Positions 24,102 to 35,277 of a stretch of 64,000 nt of DNA are shown here, piece by piece. The notes under the pieces are model-generated. The model saw nothing but the letters and a program-made list of their open reading frames with translations, was not told where the DNA came from and did not search any database. A program made the translations under genes and the position numbers. The DNA lies in assembly GCA_021234155.1 (NCBI GenBank), contig JAJEKV010000033.1, positions 1 through 64,000 of the forward strand, given 5' to 3'. Within the stretch, counting starts at the first letter, position 1, and the number at the start of each line of letters is the position of its first letter. Source of the DNA: Isoetes taiwanensis (taxonomy: Eukaryota > Streptophyta > Lycopodiopsida > Isoetales > Isoetaceae).

Positions 24102-27100
24102 TCAATTTTCTGAGGCCAACTTCGTATCTACAACTGGAGAACTAATTGATTTAAATCTAGGCTTATTGCTGCGCATAATAATGTATGTCATGCAATACCA
24201 AAAAAGGAGAATCCGGCATTCTTCTGTGATTGCCTTTTTGATTGAGCCTTCACTAAATCCAAGCCTCTCAATTACCTGTCAATGTTAATGTTTTAGATCA
24301 TCAAATATAATAGTAGAATTTCCATTTCACAGAGACTTAGGACACTAAAATAACTAACAAATTGTTCTAGTTGATTTCACTGCTCGTTTTCCTATGTGCT
24401 AATAGCAGCATACAAATGTGGCTGACATGAATGTTAGAAACTGAGACACTTAAACAAGCAGCTGAAACTACCTACAAAATGACAAACAGCGACATAGAAC
24501 ACATGTTCCTTGGGGTTCAGGAGGCACAATTTTAGCCCTTAATTCTGGATGCATTTCTGTGGCCTATCTCGAACTGCACAAGTCCAGCAAAGCAAAACAT
24601 ATGTTTCCAACAAAAAGCACTAACCTGTTCACCATTTTGCAAGTCAAATGAGCTTTTACAATCAAAAGTCAGGCCTTTAAACTCGTTGATGCAGAGTGCT
24701 TGAAAAGCCCTAAGAAAAACAACAAAATATATTAATAAAATGATAGCAATTGACTTTGTAAACCGGAAAATCCAGTAAGAAAGACATCAGGATTATCTTT
24801 CTTATTATTTAATCATTTACCATCTGATAAGTGAAACCCGAGGAATCCATTTAAAAATCACTGGTGTATTTTCAGAATTAATGTAGTATCCACCAAAGAC
24901 CATAAAAACAGTCATCAAAGACGGGCCAAGTGCCATAGCTGCTTCTGTAGTGGGCGCGATTGCGCCCACTGTCAAACCCATGGCTGATGCTGTGAAAGAC
25001 TCCACTGTAATAATTCCTGCAAACTTCCCTAATCTGCATGCCCACAACCGTAGACACATGAGAAAGTAATCATAAACTCATTGATTTATTCTTTTAGTTT
25101 TTGTTGAATATCAACTTAAGTAGCTTAGTGGACCTTCCAGTATCACTTTTTCTTTTAACATGTGGGACCCCGTTATATGCCTGAAAATATAACACACAAT
25201 AAGAGGGCTACAGCAAAACCTTGGAAGAGCAGGATGCAGGCCTGCCATTGGATATACCAATGCACCAAACATGAGTGGAAATACAGCACTAATTGGCATC
25301 TCCGCAATTAATTTGGCAGCCAAGTAAGGTGCCAAGGAATAGCTTCCTTTTGCCCTCTCCCGATCCACTATGGCACGCTCCTTTGGGAAGACATTTACAG
25401 TTTTGGTGAGTGCTGCCATTGCTGTGTTGATAGCTGCAAGCTGTGGAAATTTTACTGCCTTGTAAAACAGCTTAAGTAGGAGAAATACTTGGCATAACAA
25501 CATAATATACTTGGTTCTTGACCTGAAGTAATCCCATCCGATCCTGAATAGATGTTTGTAAAAGCTTCATTCTCCAGAAAACAGAGCCAAAAATTATTGC
25601 TGATGCTACTGACATTATGCTACGAACTTTATTTGTTGGCGCATCTCTTGTTGCCTGCAAGATAATTAAAAGTTTGAATATGTCTTGCAATGCCACATGT
25701 AAAAAAATAGAAGCAAAACTGCAGACGTCCATCTAAACTTGAAAATACATAGGAAATGGATCGATCCCTAGAGAAAAGGAGCTCTTGCAGCAACCAATGC
25801 CCTTGTAATGAATTGGCAGCAACTCAGGCATTTAAGTTTGAAGTTTAAAATAAACGTTTGGGTTTGGCTGCTTTTAATGAGCTAGATAAGTTTGAACTCA
25901 ATAACATACATCTTGAAATTGCCAATGTCCTAAACTACTTACACAAGGCTTCAATAGATCTCAATCATACCTGAGACCAGGCACGCCCTAGAAGAAGACA
26001 AAACTGTTTCCACCAGTTACGATTTTGTCTATAATATGAAGTTGGCGGCAACTTGGAAAGAACTAAGGAACCTTTATCTAACTGGATTGAGATGCGGTCA
26101 ATCTTCACACCACTTCTTGAAGCATAAGATGCAATTAAATTAGTCACACGCAAGCGCGTGACGGCTTCAGCATCAGATGAGGAGTAATCAATAGATATCA
26201 AGTCTGCAAAATATTCTGCAGGATTCACATGCTCTGGACAGTTGTACCTAAACAATTATGCATGTGCTTTAGTATGCAGTAAACAGAAAAAAAGACAAAT
26301 ACAGAGAAAAATGCATATTGATCATGGCAAGGCAAAAACAACACAATGTGCTTACCCAAGTTCATTAAAGTATGTGAGAGCATCATCTTGTGCAGGGCCG
26401 GCATAAACCAACGAACCCCCTGCCAGAAGTACAAGGTCATCAAATTTTGAATAAATTGACCCCCTTGGTTGATGAATTGAGCAGATAACTGTATGGCCAT
26501 CTTGAGCTAATTTTCGAAGGGTTTCCATCACCTTTTCAGCCTGAAATGCATCTAATCCTGGAAAGATGGCACTGGAATGAGATGTTACCATTATGGATAA
26601 GAAAAAGGAAATTTGATACTTGTTCTTAAGTATTTATAACTACCTGTTGTAGGCTCATCTGCAAAAATAATAGATGGACTGGCAATGAGTTCACAGGCTA
26701 TGGATAACCGTTTCTTTTCTCCGCCACTGATACCTCTTACTTTTGCATCACCAACTCGCGTGTCCGCACAGCTGGTCTGTAAAAGATGATGAAGCACTGG
26801 AATAAACCCCAAAGTGATAGAAGATTGCAAATACATAGATAATTATTACCAAACCCAACCGACTGAGGAGTCCATCAACATATTTACTTCTCTCTGTGGA
26901 TGTCATGAAATTTGGGAGCTGAAGCTCTGCAGCAAGTGACAATGTTTCTCTTACTGTCAGCTGGGAGAAAAATAAATCCTCTTGCCTAACATAGGCAGCC
27001 CTGTAATGTTCATATATCAAATAGTGAATACTCATGTATCACCCATCTTCCCATATTTTAAAAACATCATACATGAGAGAATGGGGATGTTAGCGGACTT

Positions 27101-27566
27101 GTGGGGTAAGAATGAACATGGATTGCCGTTGAAGTAAAGAAGCCCAGATAGCTTCAATCGATTCGAGGATGATAATTGTCCGGCTAAAACATTGAGAAGT
27201 GTAGTTTTCCCAGCACCAGAAGGTCCCATTATTGCTAATAAACGACCAGCTTTTGCCTCCCCACTGATACTTCGCAGAAAACATTTTACCTTTATGTAAG
27301 CACTATAAAGTATTAGCAGATTCATTATAAAAAGAATCATTTGAAATGAAAAACATTACCAATTTGCCACTTTTATCCTGCAAACCACATGTTACACTAT
27401 GCCACTCGAGATTGACTGGTTTCACCACTGATCCTTCGGCACTTTCTGTTTGGTCTTCTTCGTCTTCAGAAGATTGCTGGGGATCTTTTGGCCGAGATAA
27501 GAAACGAACTGTTACAAATGCTGCACCAGCTAATATTACAAGCACATTTCCACCTATAGGCACCAT
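24102..27566 (-). CDS. ABCG7: ABCG7-like half-size ABC transporter, 11 exons, intact
   Basis: Exons on the minus strand: 27,566-27,360; 27,289-27,099; 27,000-26,850; 26,776-26,644; 26,557-26,356; 26,247-25,971; 25,654-25,523; 25,440-25,220; 25,033-24,821; 24,709-24,625; 24,275-24,102 (stop TGA). They sum to 1,986 bases, 661 residues, with GT/AG at every junction and one open frame. ABC domain: Walker [10 protein letters not shown] (residues 91-99), signature [10 protein letters not shown] (199-208), Walker B IIFADE (219-224), H-loop SIHQPRG (His256). The C-terminal half holds the six-helix membrane domain, with [35 protein letters not shown] and [19 protein letters not shown]. The nucleotide-binding domain precedes the membrane domain, so it is an ABCG (WBC) half-transporter that must dimerise. 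The start MVPIGGN resembles other ABCG7 N-termini and has an in-frame stop upstream. Compared with Arabidopsis ABCG7 (about 725 residues) the tail after the last helix is short. Intron 2 has a weak donor (GTCCGC). The substrate is not established in the family as far as I know. Confidence 0.93.
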
Positions 27567-28150
27567 CTTCCCTTTCAAGAACTTCAGATACTGGAAGGCC
27601 GTGTTATGTCAAATACAGAATTAACAGGAGTAAGTAATTCAACAAACATTATGCAACAGAAAGAATTGACGGACAAACCCACCTTTTATAAGGTAAAGGA
27701 CGAGCAGAAATTTTCCATAGCCTACACGCTAGATTGATCACCTTAAGCTCTTTTGTTGTGTGGCTCCCGTCGTCCGGCCAATAGTTAGCTGCCACGTTGG
27801 AAACTTAAGTAAGAAAACACTCTAGTCATGATCTTCTGGAGAATATGCGATGCGGGTTAACGTCAAATCCGATCGTTCAGGGGTGAAAAAATGGGTCTCA
27901 TTTCTATTTTTGCTTTGCTTATTAGGTCCAACTCTAATAAATGGGTTCATAACTCTAATGAGTTCATAAAAAAAAAATCCTAAAAAGCTATGAGCCGTTG
28001 GATATCAAATTTCCCGAAATAGCATCATGCACATGGGTCTGCTCACCATACACATGGCAGAATCTAAATTAGGCGAGAGGCGACATCCGACAGGCGCAAG
28101 CAAATGTAAGCAAAACAAGCAAGAGGCCAAAAAGAGCAAGCAACGTATCG
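27567..28150 (-). promoter_or_regulatory. Upstream region of the ABCG7-like gene
   Basis: This 584-base interval lies between the start codon and the beginning of an LTR-like repeat, so any proximal promoter and 5' UTR should be here. I see no clear TATA box at a fixed distance. The minus strand contains CTTCCAG/TATCTG just upstream of the ATG, so an untranslated upstream exon is possible. Confidence 0.4.
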
Positions 28151-30342
28151 AATAACGATCCTGGCCACTTGATGGGCCAGTATATGCACTCATGTGCGTA
28201 TATGCATGCTTGACATGCATGCAAGGTAGAACATGCATGCAAGATGGACCATGCATGCAAGATAGAACATGCATGCAACATGGAGAGCATATAAGCAAGA
28301 GTTATTTTTGGAGAGCTTAGTGGGGATTAGAGACGTGAAGGTTTTTGCAAGAGAAGGCAACCTGGAGCATGAAGGCAAACAAGGATTGCACTGGGGAGAT
28401 TGGCGGATCAAGTGAGGATGCCAGAGCTTGGGAATGGCATCAAATATTCTGGGTTTGTATTGATTCTTGAGGTGACATATGCTGCAATTAGGCATGATTA
28501 GAATATGATTTGTGATGAGAGGATGTGGTGCCTATGTACCGATATTGTAAGTGCTATGCAAAAGGGAATTTTGTGCCAGCATATAAGAAATTGAATCCGC
28601 CCATGAGATGCAAAAAAGTTAAATCATGTCGAAAATGCATGAGAAGAGGCCAAAAGTGATGCTAAAGGGTCATTTTTAGAAGAATCAAGGCCAAATTGGC
28701 TAATTAGAGGTCTAATAGCCATTTTACATGCAACCCAATTGCCTCAAAAGTGGTCTTCAACCTTTGTCGGTTTATGTTCTTTGGTCTTTTTGTCTGCTTG
28801 GTGTTTTTTTTGTCATTATCTATTATATCTAACAATTATCAATTTATTACATGAAGTAGAGATTGAGGTGTTAAATATAGGAGCCATGTATCTAGTGCAT
28901 GAGAGCTTGAATGAGAGCTTGAATGAAGATATCATATTCAAGAGTTATCTTGGAAGAAAGATAGTAATTCTAGTAAGAACATGCATTGCAGTGGATCACT
29001 AAACTTATTTACCTAAGAAAATATAAAACCTAAGCTTAATAATTCCCATGCTAAAGAGTTATTATATATTTTGGCTCATGGAGATGGGGCCTAGGCCTGG
29101 AATCCTTTGGCAGGTGATATAAGCAGTTGCGGTCAGGAGATCCTATGGAATTTAAGCTGGAAAGACGTAATTTGGAGGCTCTATATTAGTTGTGCTATTA
29201 AATTGATTAGCTAAGGAAGTGGTATTTAAATTATAAAACATTAAAATCATAGCTAGAGATGGCTTAAGAAATTAATGTTGTGAAGTGGACTATATTTACA
29301 TTAAAGAAGTGGTTCCAGCTTGCTACATCGCCTGGGTTGGTTGGTTATTGGGATTTCATCACCGAAATGACTACTTCAACATGGGCAGTTGTATGGGCAA
29401 CTTCAACAAGTGGCTAGGGTATGGTTTAGACACATGTATATGGTAAATAACTAATGAACAACACATGTCATCGTCTCAGTCATTGTCACAGTGTCTTGGT
29501 ATTTTGTTATGTATTTGGATCCTTCGGGGTCGGACTTCTAGGTTCGGTGGCCTGGGTTGCTTCGGCATGACTCATGTTTCTATGTTCTATGTATTTGTGT
29601 TCTGTGACACCGGGCGTTAGTTCTCCTGGCCGGGATTGCTACGTCAGTCAACTCTTGTGAACTCCCATGGTAAGAGATCCTCCAGTGCCAGACGTGGGCT
29701 GAGAGGGTATGCGCATACGAGGTTCACCCCACCACCCCCCGCAGGGGCTTGGAATGTAAGTCGGTTGGGCAACATGTCGCTAATGGGGCTCAGATATAGG
29801 TCGGCCGAGCTACCCATTGTCCCCAGTTTGTTTATGATGGTTTGGTACTGTTATGTTCTTGCTCTTGATGTTCATGATGTTTCCTTTATTGTCATAGTCT
29901 AGCATTGCACCATAGGTTCTTGTGTCTTTGAGTTGCTATATTTGTTATTCAAGATTACAAGATGTTCTATGCATGCAGAGGCAGCTATGGGATCCCCACT
30001 TAGTCACGAGGACTAACCCCTTTGAGTGCATGCAGTGATTGAGCAAGGTGGTGCTTGGGCCAAGAGTGCTGGTACCGTGCTCGTGATCGTGGGTCGACTT
30101 AGAGTTTTTAGAAGCCAATCTTAGCTTTGGTTTTGAATAAATCTATTATGGATGTATTTCTCTTGAACCTAGTTGGATATTAGTTATATATATAAGAATG
30201 GAATCATTCTCCATTATTTTTTTGGAAGATTAAATTCTTTACCAACATAGTTGATTAAAGTTTTCATAAACAACATAGATCTCACCTTAAGTATAGACAA
30301 GATCCCGAGTTGCCAGGGGGTCAACTCGGCAGGCTTGTTACA
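28151..30342 (+). repeat. LTR family B, copy 1
   Basis: The sequence corresponds block by block to 37,247-40,044. Shared landmarks are CCTGGCCACTTxATGG at the start, TTTGCAAGAGAAGGC, a central stretch with GGGGTCGGACTTCTAGGTTC and CGCCAGACGTGGGCTG, TAGTCACGAGGACTAACCCC, and the end AAGATCCCGAGTTGCCAGG through GGCTTGTTACA. The outer bases of copy 2 are TGTAACAG and its end is CACA; here the left end is altered (AATAACGATCC) and no target duplication is visible. It carries a local expansion of CATGCATGC units at 28,195-28,285. The near end lies about 585 bases upstream of the ABCG7-like start codon. Confidence 0.7.
28195..28285. repeat. Tandem CATGCATG (RY-type) minisatellite
   Basis: CATGCATGC recurs about five times at intervals near 18 bases (units like ACATGCATGCAAGATAG). 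CATGCATG is the RY/Sph element recognised by plant B3-domain regulators of the ABI3/FUS3/LEC2 group. The matching part of copy 2 (about 37,319) has one CATGCATGC. Binding is not shown. Confidence 0.75.
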
Positions 30343-31977
30343 CAGAAGCAAACAAGCAAGAGCCCCTACTCCAGCCAACCCTTTGTTCTTGAATTCTTGC
30401 ATGTGTGGCCTGCTCTGTCTTCAACTCGTGGCTTGAAAACACAACAAGACAAACTCGATAATGCCTATGACAGTGTAAAGCAATCCAAGCACAAACAATC
30501 AACTTTATCTAAACGGCAGACCCATCTGAATTTCCTTCTAGCCTTATCTAAATGGCAGATCCATCTAAATTTCGTTGGAAATCTAAATTGTTATTCCATC
30601 ACAATTCAGATTTCTGATTCAAGGCAATCCATCCTCATGCCTGGCTGAGAGCATCACAGTGCAGCCAGTCCTGGCGAATTTCTAATGTCAAAGATGGATG
30701 TGCAGAGCATTCTTCTAAGCATATAACATACGGTAGCGATCCTTAATGGCATGCATGAGCAAGCATGCTTTGATTGTCCAGTACAACACAATTTCTTATT
30801 TCTCTTTGCTTCTGTTTTTTTGTTTCTCCTTTGTCATGTTGCTCCACAATTTTCAGAGCACGAGCATCACAGTGCAGCTTGTTCTGGTGAATTTATAATG
30901 CCTCCGCATCACAATGCACCTCCACAGCAGTGTGTAATTTCGATGCAGCAATCGAGCTACTCTCAGGCATGCATCCTTTGTCATCTAAGAAAAAACCAGA
31001 GGAAGACATCCTACCCTATCCTACCTGCAGGATGATGTGCTCTCTGCCATCATTGGCCTCCTTCTGCTTACAGTTCTACAAAAACTGGAAGATATAGACC
31101 CGCATATTCGAATTTGCCATGCGTTCCTAGAAAATTTGGAAACGCATGTGAAGATACAGCTGCAGATCTCCACGCGGCTAGGCAAACTGGGGGCTGGGCG
31201 AATCGGGCACAGATGTAGGGCTAAGAAAGAAGGGAAATGGAACCGTTGCAAAAGGGGCAAAAAATGAACGGCCAAGTTTTTTTGGAATTCCAAACTTTAA
31301 ACCTAAATGGAAGAATGATTGGAGAACTCTAATAGGTTAGGTTTCCCAACACAAATTCAGAGTTTTCTTTTAATGCCGAAAACATGTTAGCCGTTGGATT
31401 TTGATGATGGTTGTATTTCTATTTGTGGCCTCCATTGCGTCAAAATCAGATAGGGGTTGCTTCGGCAGTGCGTTCTTTTATCCCTGACTATTGAAACCAT
31501 GCAACTTGGTCTGCCTGTTTGTTTCTTTCGGTGAACAGATTTTTTAGTGGCATACTCAAGAAGGAGCAGCTTGCTATTTCTTGTTTTGGTCTGCATGCAG
31601 TGGACTTGTGGCAAAAATTTCCTTCCTCTCATATTGTGATTCTAAAAAGCAGGTCCTTATTGATGCACTTCCTGCTTCTACTAATTGAAATCTAGGCTTA
31701 AGTCACTAATTTGCACCGGCCCTTTTGTTCACAAATTTCAAATTTGAATTTTGGCTCACTGATTAGAAATCAGGGTTGAAATCTAAGCTTCTGGAACAGG
31801 GCAAAATGCCTTGGGAACTATGGCTGCCACGTATCGGCCCATAGGTTGGCCCATGGTTTCAATGGTTGGACATGCAATGGATGTTTTTTTAGTTTACTAG
31901 AAAAAACCGATTAGAGTTACTGATTAGCTAAAATCCAGATTTGCTTTGCTTTCCCGCGAAGGATATCAGAGACCAAT
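30343..31977. other. Unassigned intergenic DNA
   Basis: No family motif is recognised. A phrase around AGCATCACAGTGCAGC occurs twice (about 30,650 and 30,864), each followed by a TCCTGGCGAATT- or TTCTGGTGAATT-like phrase, showing a diverged duplication. Frames on either strand at 31,021-31,293 are short and unrecognised. Confidence 0.4.
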
Positions 31978-32150
31978 ATGTAGCAAAATAACAGGGGGTT
32001 CCAGGAGGATTTGATATGGATATAAAAATAACAATTCCTGAAACCATAGACCATATATCCCTAAAACAATCGCCCAAGGGCCCCAACATACGATCTGGGT
32101 CATAGGATCGACGAATCCGACGACTGTGGTAGTCCAGGATGCACCTAACC
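31978..32150 (+). repeat. Dispersed repeat C, copy 1
   Basis: TATGTAGCAAAATAACAGGGG, CTGAAACCATAGACCATAT, CCAACATACG and GTAGTCCAGG-TGCACCT are shared in order with 51,477-51,897. Copy 2 has about 260 extra bases in the middle. The nature of the repeat is unknown. Confidence 0.65.
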
Positions 32151-32164
32151 AGTGGTTTGGTGCC

Positions 32165-32948
32165 GAATGTAAGGAACACAAATGCAGGCTATGCGTTCAC
32201 AAGCCACAACACATTATCGTGCTTTCCTGAAGGCGAAGAAAGCACGGTACATCGAGAGGCATCAAGGGAAAATGTTCTACATGTTGGACAGTCATCTCAG
32301 AATCTTTTGGCGCAGGGTGCTTCAAAAGCCAGTCCAGCATGTAGGGCACATCACTGCTAGACAGTGGGAGCAGTACATGCAGCACAGCTATATGATCCTC
32401 TGGGGACACGAACAGCCATACCCCCGTCGAATGGTCCGATGTTAAAATTCACAGAGGATGATGTCGACCATGGTCTGCAACGTCTGGACAATGGGAAAGC
32501 AGCGAACTTGGACGGTATACAAGCAGAATTGCTCAAGTGGGTGGGTCGGCCTATAGTACCGGTCCTCACTACCCTCTTAAACGGGGCACTGCAGGAAGGT
32601 TTTCCATGACAATGGACCACAAGCAGGGTTGTTCCTATCTACAAGGCAGAGAATCCACATTGTCCAACCAATTATCGGACAATCATGATAAGTTCAGTGT
32701 TTGCAAAGATGCTAGCTGGCATTCTCGAGCAGCAGTTGACCAGATGGACAGAGGCAGGAGATGTGTGCTCTCATGCGAGCAGGCTTTAGACTGAAACACT
32801 CAATCATTGACCATATCTTCATATTGAGGACCTTGGTTGAAGACAGCAGGACCTGTGTCATTGACTTCGGGAAGGCTTTTGACATTGTGCCTCAGGAAAA
32901 GCTGTGGGCAAGATTGTGCCAAATAGGGACCCGTGTAGGTGTGCTAGA
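32165..32948 (+). pseudogene. LINE relic (copy C): linker to RT fingers
   Basis: With frame changes this reads as the region before and into a LINE reverse transcriptase. HITARQWEQYMQ (about 32,348) and then FTEDDVDHGLQRLDNGKAANLDGIQAEL-type sequence (32,450-32,540) match the linker ahead of plant LINE RT domains. A region readable as FAKMLAGILEQQLTRW follows (about 32,700), then RTCVIDFGKAFDIVP (about 32,849), corresponding to VDFxKAFD of copy A. It ends at about 32,948, where a tandem repeat begins. No YADD motif is present. It belongs to the same broad family as copies A and B but is a separate fragment. Confidence 0.8.
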
Positions 32949-32952
32949 AGAT

Positions 32953-34456
32953 GAGGTCAAATTGATAATTTAATACATGAAGCAAAGCCTAGTAAATGGG
33001 TGATGTTTTTGAGCATTAGAAGTTTTGCTGCTAATGCAACAATTTGAGAGGTTTCTAGAAGATGTGGGTCAAATTGATATTTGAATATATGAGTAGATTT
33101 TGATGAAAAGCCCAATGAATGGGTGATGTTTCGGGGTACTAGGAGTTTTGCTGCTATGCAACACTTTTAGAGGTTTCTAGAAGATGAGGAAGGAAGGAAG
33201 GAAGGAAGGTATTTTTATCGCCCACGAGAGATCAATCTGGCCTATGGGACCCAATATAAAAAGCGCCAGCAAGTTTGATTACTACTCCTGGATTAAAAAA
33301 CCCCCACCCGGGCGGATTTTCGAGGGAAAACTGCGGGCGACAATCACCTACCGACAAAATGTTCCAACATACAAAATGCAAAAACACACAAATATATATA
33401 CACTCATGTACCCATAGTGCCTGATCAAATGAAAGCGTACCAAAGGGGCAAAGGTGGGCCCGCAGATCCAAGATCTCCCGAATGTATGACCCCGAGCACG
33501 CATCGATGGTGTGTTCATCGGCAAAAATGGGGCAAGTCCGCCGCACTAAGGGAACGATTCCGCCCGGACCGACCAATGCCGGGCAACTCGAAAGTGTGAG
33601 ACTCATCCTCAATGGCACCCGCTTGACAAAGATCGACAACGCCGCCCTAGCTGGGCTCCCCAATCCACCGCCCGCCCTCAATGCGAGATTGTGGGCACCC
33701 GTGCGAATGGAGGCAATGAGCTGCTGCTTTTTCGGGCGGCTGGGAACGCAGGAAGAGTCAAGGGCCCCGAACCAACGCGGGGTTGATGTGCTCCTTGTAA
33801 TGGGCCGTTTTGACCTGCTCTAGAGCGCCGGGGTCCCAGAGCTTGCCAAGGAAGCAGGCGTCCAGGTATTCCCACAGGCTGTCACAATCGGCCTCTTTGT
33901 CCACCTGCACGTATCTGTGCTCCTGCACGTTCCGTCTGGCGAACCACTGATCTCTCTTACCCCTCCAATAGGCCCTGAACCACTGCGGGCCCATTGCCAC
34001 AGCATAAGCCAGGTGCGGGAGCCGAGCATCCCACATATTAACCACTTTCTGAAAATAGACGATGTGTCTATCAAGGGCTGCCCGTTGAAGCGGCAAGAAT
34101 CCAGTTTCCTGCAGCAGAATCTGATAGGGGACTGAAGGTTTCATCCCAAGTGCCCGTGCCAAAAACGCCTTCTGCACCTGCTCCAAGTCATTCCAAGTCG
34201 CCAAAGAGACGACTGGGCCCCAAACCTCGACCCCATACAGAAGGACAGGCTCGACCAGGGTCAAATTGATAATTGAATACGTGAGCGAATTCTGTGCAAA
34301 GCCCAATAAATGGATGATGTTTTGGGGTATTAGAAGTTCTGCTACTAATGCAACACTTTGAGAGGCTTTTAGAAGATGAGGGTTAAATTGATAATTGAAC
34401 ATGTGATTCTGGTATAGATGATGTTTTCGGGCATTAGGATTTGTGCATGTTGATGC
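32953..34456 (+). repeat. Tandem array of about 112-122-bp units, split by a LINE
   Basis: Units begin GGTCAAATTGATAxTTxAATA at 32,955, 33,067, 34,259 and 34,381 and end TTTCTAGAAGATGAG. They share GATGTTT-GGG-ATTAG and GCTAATGCAACA. Units 2 and 3 would be contiguous if 33,189-34,257 were removed, so the LINE there was inserted after the array formed. The last unit is incomplete. Confidence 0.8.
33189..34257 (-). pseudogene. LINE relic (copy B), 5'-truncated, (CCTTC)n tail
   Basis: The minus strand from 34,257 reads LVEPVLLYGVEVWGPVV, NDLEQVQKAFLARALG and GFLPLQRAALDRHIVYFQ in one open stretch to about 33,758. This is the C-terminal, post-RT part of a LINE ORF2 protein, matching copy A at about 21,560-22,000. 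Further C-terminal sequence continues in other frames to about 33,480. The 3' UTR contains TTGGGTCCCATAGGCCAG (about 33,250) and the element ends in CCTTC repeats at about 33,189-33,208, which is a microsatellite rather than poly(A) tail. Both flanks are the tandem array. AGG at each border may be a short target duplication. Confidence 0.85.
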
Positions 34457-34650
34457 AACAAAATAATTATGGAGTATTAAGTCAGGGAGATGTATCACAA
34501 AGGGTGAATGCATGTTCCACATAAATTTTGTTTCCCTAGAAATGCATTGGCAAAAATTAAGCATGAGCAGAAACAATAATTGTGATGTTAATAACAGTAG
34601 TTAGTGATTCATATCATATTCATTTTCATATTAAATTTGTTTCAAAGAGG
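34457..34650. other. Unassigned spacer
   Basis: AT-rich sequence between the tandem array and the tail of the U6::LINE insertion. No feature is recognised. Confidence 0.4.
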
Positions 34651-35183
34651 ATTTTTTTTTTATTTTTTATTTTTTTTTACGGACGAAAGCCAAAAAGTTT
34701 ATTAATCAGATAAAAAGTACAAAATTTACATGTCTCATCTAACTGTGTAAGCACAAAAAAGATGCCACAGGAGCAGAGCTTGGAGCACAATGTGCTTACT
34801 CTAGAAAGGGAGACTAACGATAAGAATCAATTCGAAGATACTGAATCCAGATGCGTTCCATCATTTCTGAATCAAGAGAAGAGCACTCATAGGCTGTCAG
34901 TATCTTAAACTGGGCCACCGTAATAACAGCATGTGCAGATGAAAAAATGCCTTGGAAGATGTGGTGTCTGCGACGCTCCCATATCGACCATAGGAGCCAA
35001 CCAGAACCAAGATGGAATGTCCTCTGTTTAGCTGAGGGCCATGCATTAGGATAGGACGCCAAGAGGATGCATCGACAGTCCAATGTACTGTTAAACAAGC
35101 CTTGTAGCCAGGACCATGCTGGTTGAACCTCAAGACAATCAAAGAGACAATGCTCAAGAGTCTCAACAGCTGAAAGGCAGAGC
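34651..35183 (-). mobile_element. 5'-truncated LINE with zf-RVT end, fused to U6
   Basis: On the minus strand, downstream of the U6 relic, the sequence reads [20 protein letters not shown] and then [16 protein letters not shown]. This is the Cys/His-rich zf-RVT module at the C-terminus of plant LINE ORF2 proteins (pattern ETxxHxLFxC...W...IW). The frame stays open to about 34,814 (stop after RIDSYR). A 3' UTR follows and the element ends in an A-rich tail, seen as T runs on the plus strand at 34,651-34,678. Only the last about 530 bases of a LINE are present. Its 5' boundary coincides exactly with the 3' oligo(U) end of U6. Confidence 0.85.
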
Positions 35184-35277
35184 AAAAAATTTGGACCATT
35201 TCTCAATTTATGCGTGTCATCCTTGCGCAGGGGCCATGCTAATCTTCTCTGTATCGTTCCAATTTCATCGGCTGTCC
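35184..35277 (-). pseudogene. U6: U6 snRNA relic, lacking the first ~10 nt
   Basis: The reverse complement contains near-identical U6 landmarks: AAATTGGAACGATACAGAG, GATTAGCATGGCCCCTGC, GCAAGGATGACACGCATAAA and GAGAAATGGTCC, ending in AAATTTTTT at 35,184. About 94 of roughly 102 bases are present; the 5' stem-loop start (the GTCCCTTCGG end) is missing. No plant snRNA upstream sequence element is visible before it. The 3' oligo(T) passes without a gap into LINE sequence, so this copy came in by retrotransposition and is not a functional U6 gene. Confidence 0.93.

Noticed and set aside
28005-28298. Met/His/Cys-rich frame (MHACS-type repeats)
   Set aside because: It is a by-product of the CATGCATGC repeat inside the LTR.
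33170-33215. Independent AAGG microsatellite
   Set aside because: It is the tail of the minus-strand LINE copy B and directly follows its 3' UTR.
32165-34257. One continuous LINE spanning copies C and B
   Set aside because: Copy C is on the plus strand and copy B on the minus strand, separated by a tandem array, so they are separate events.
35184-35277. Functional U6 gene
   Set aside because: The first about 10 bases are missing, no plant snRNA upstream element is seen, and the 3' end is fused to a LINE with an A-rich tail.
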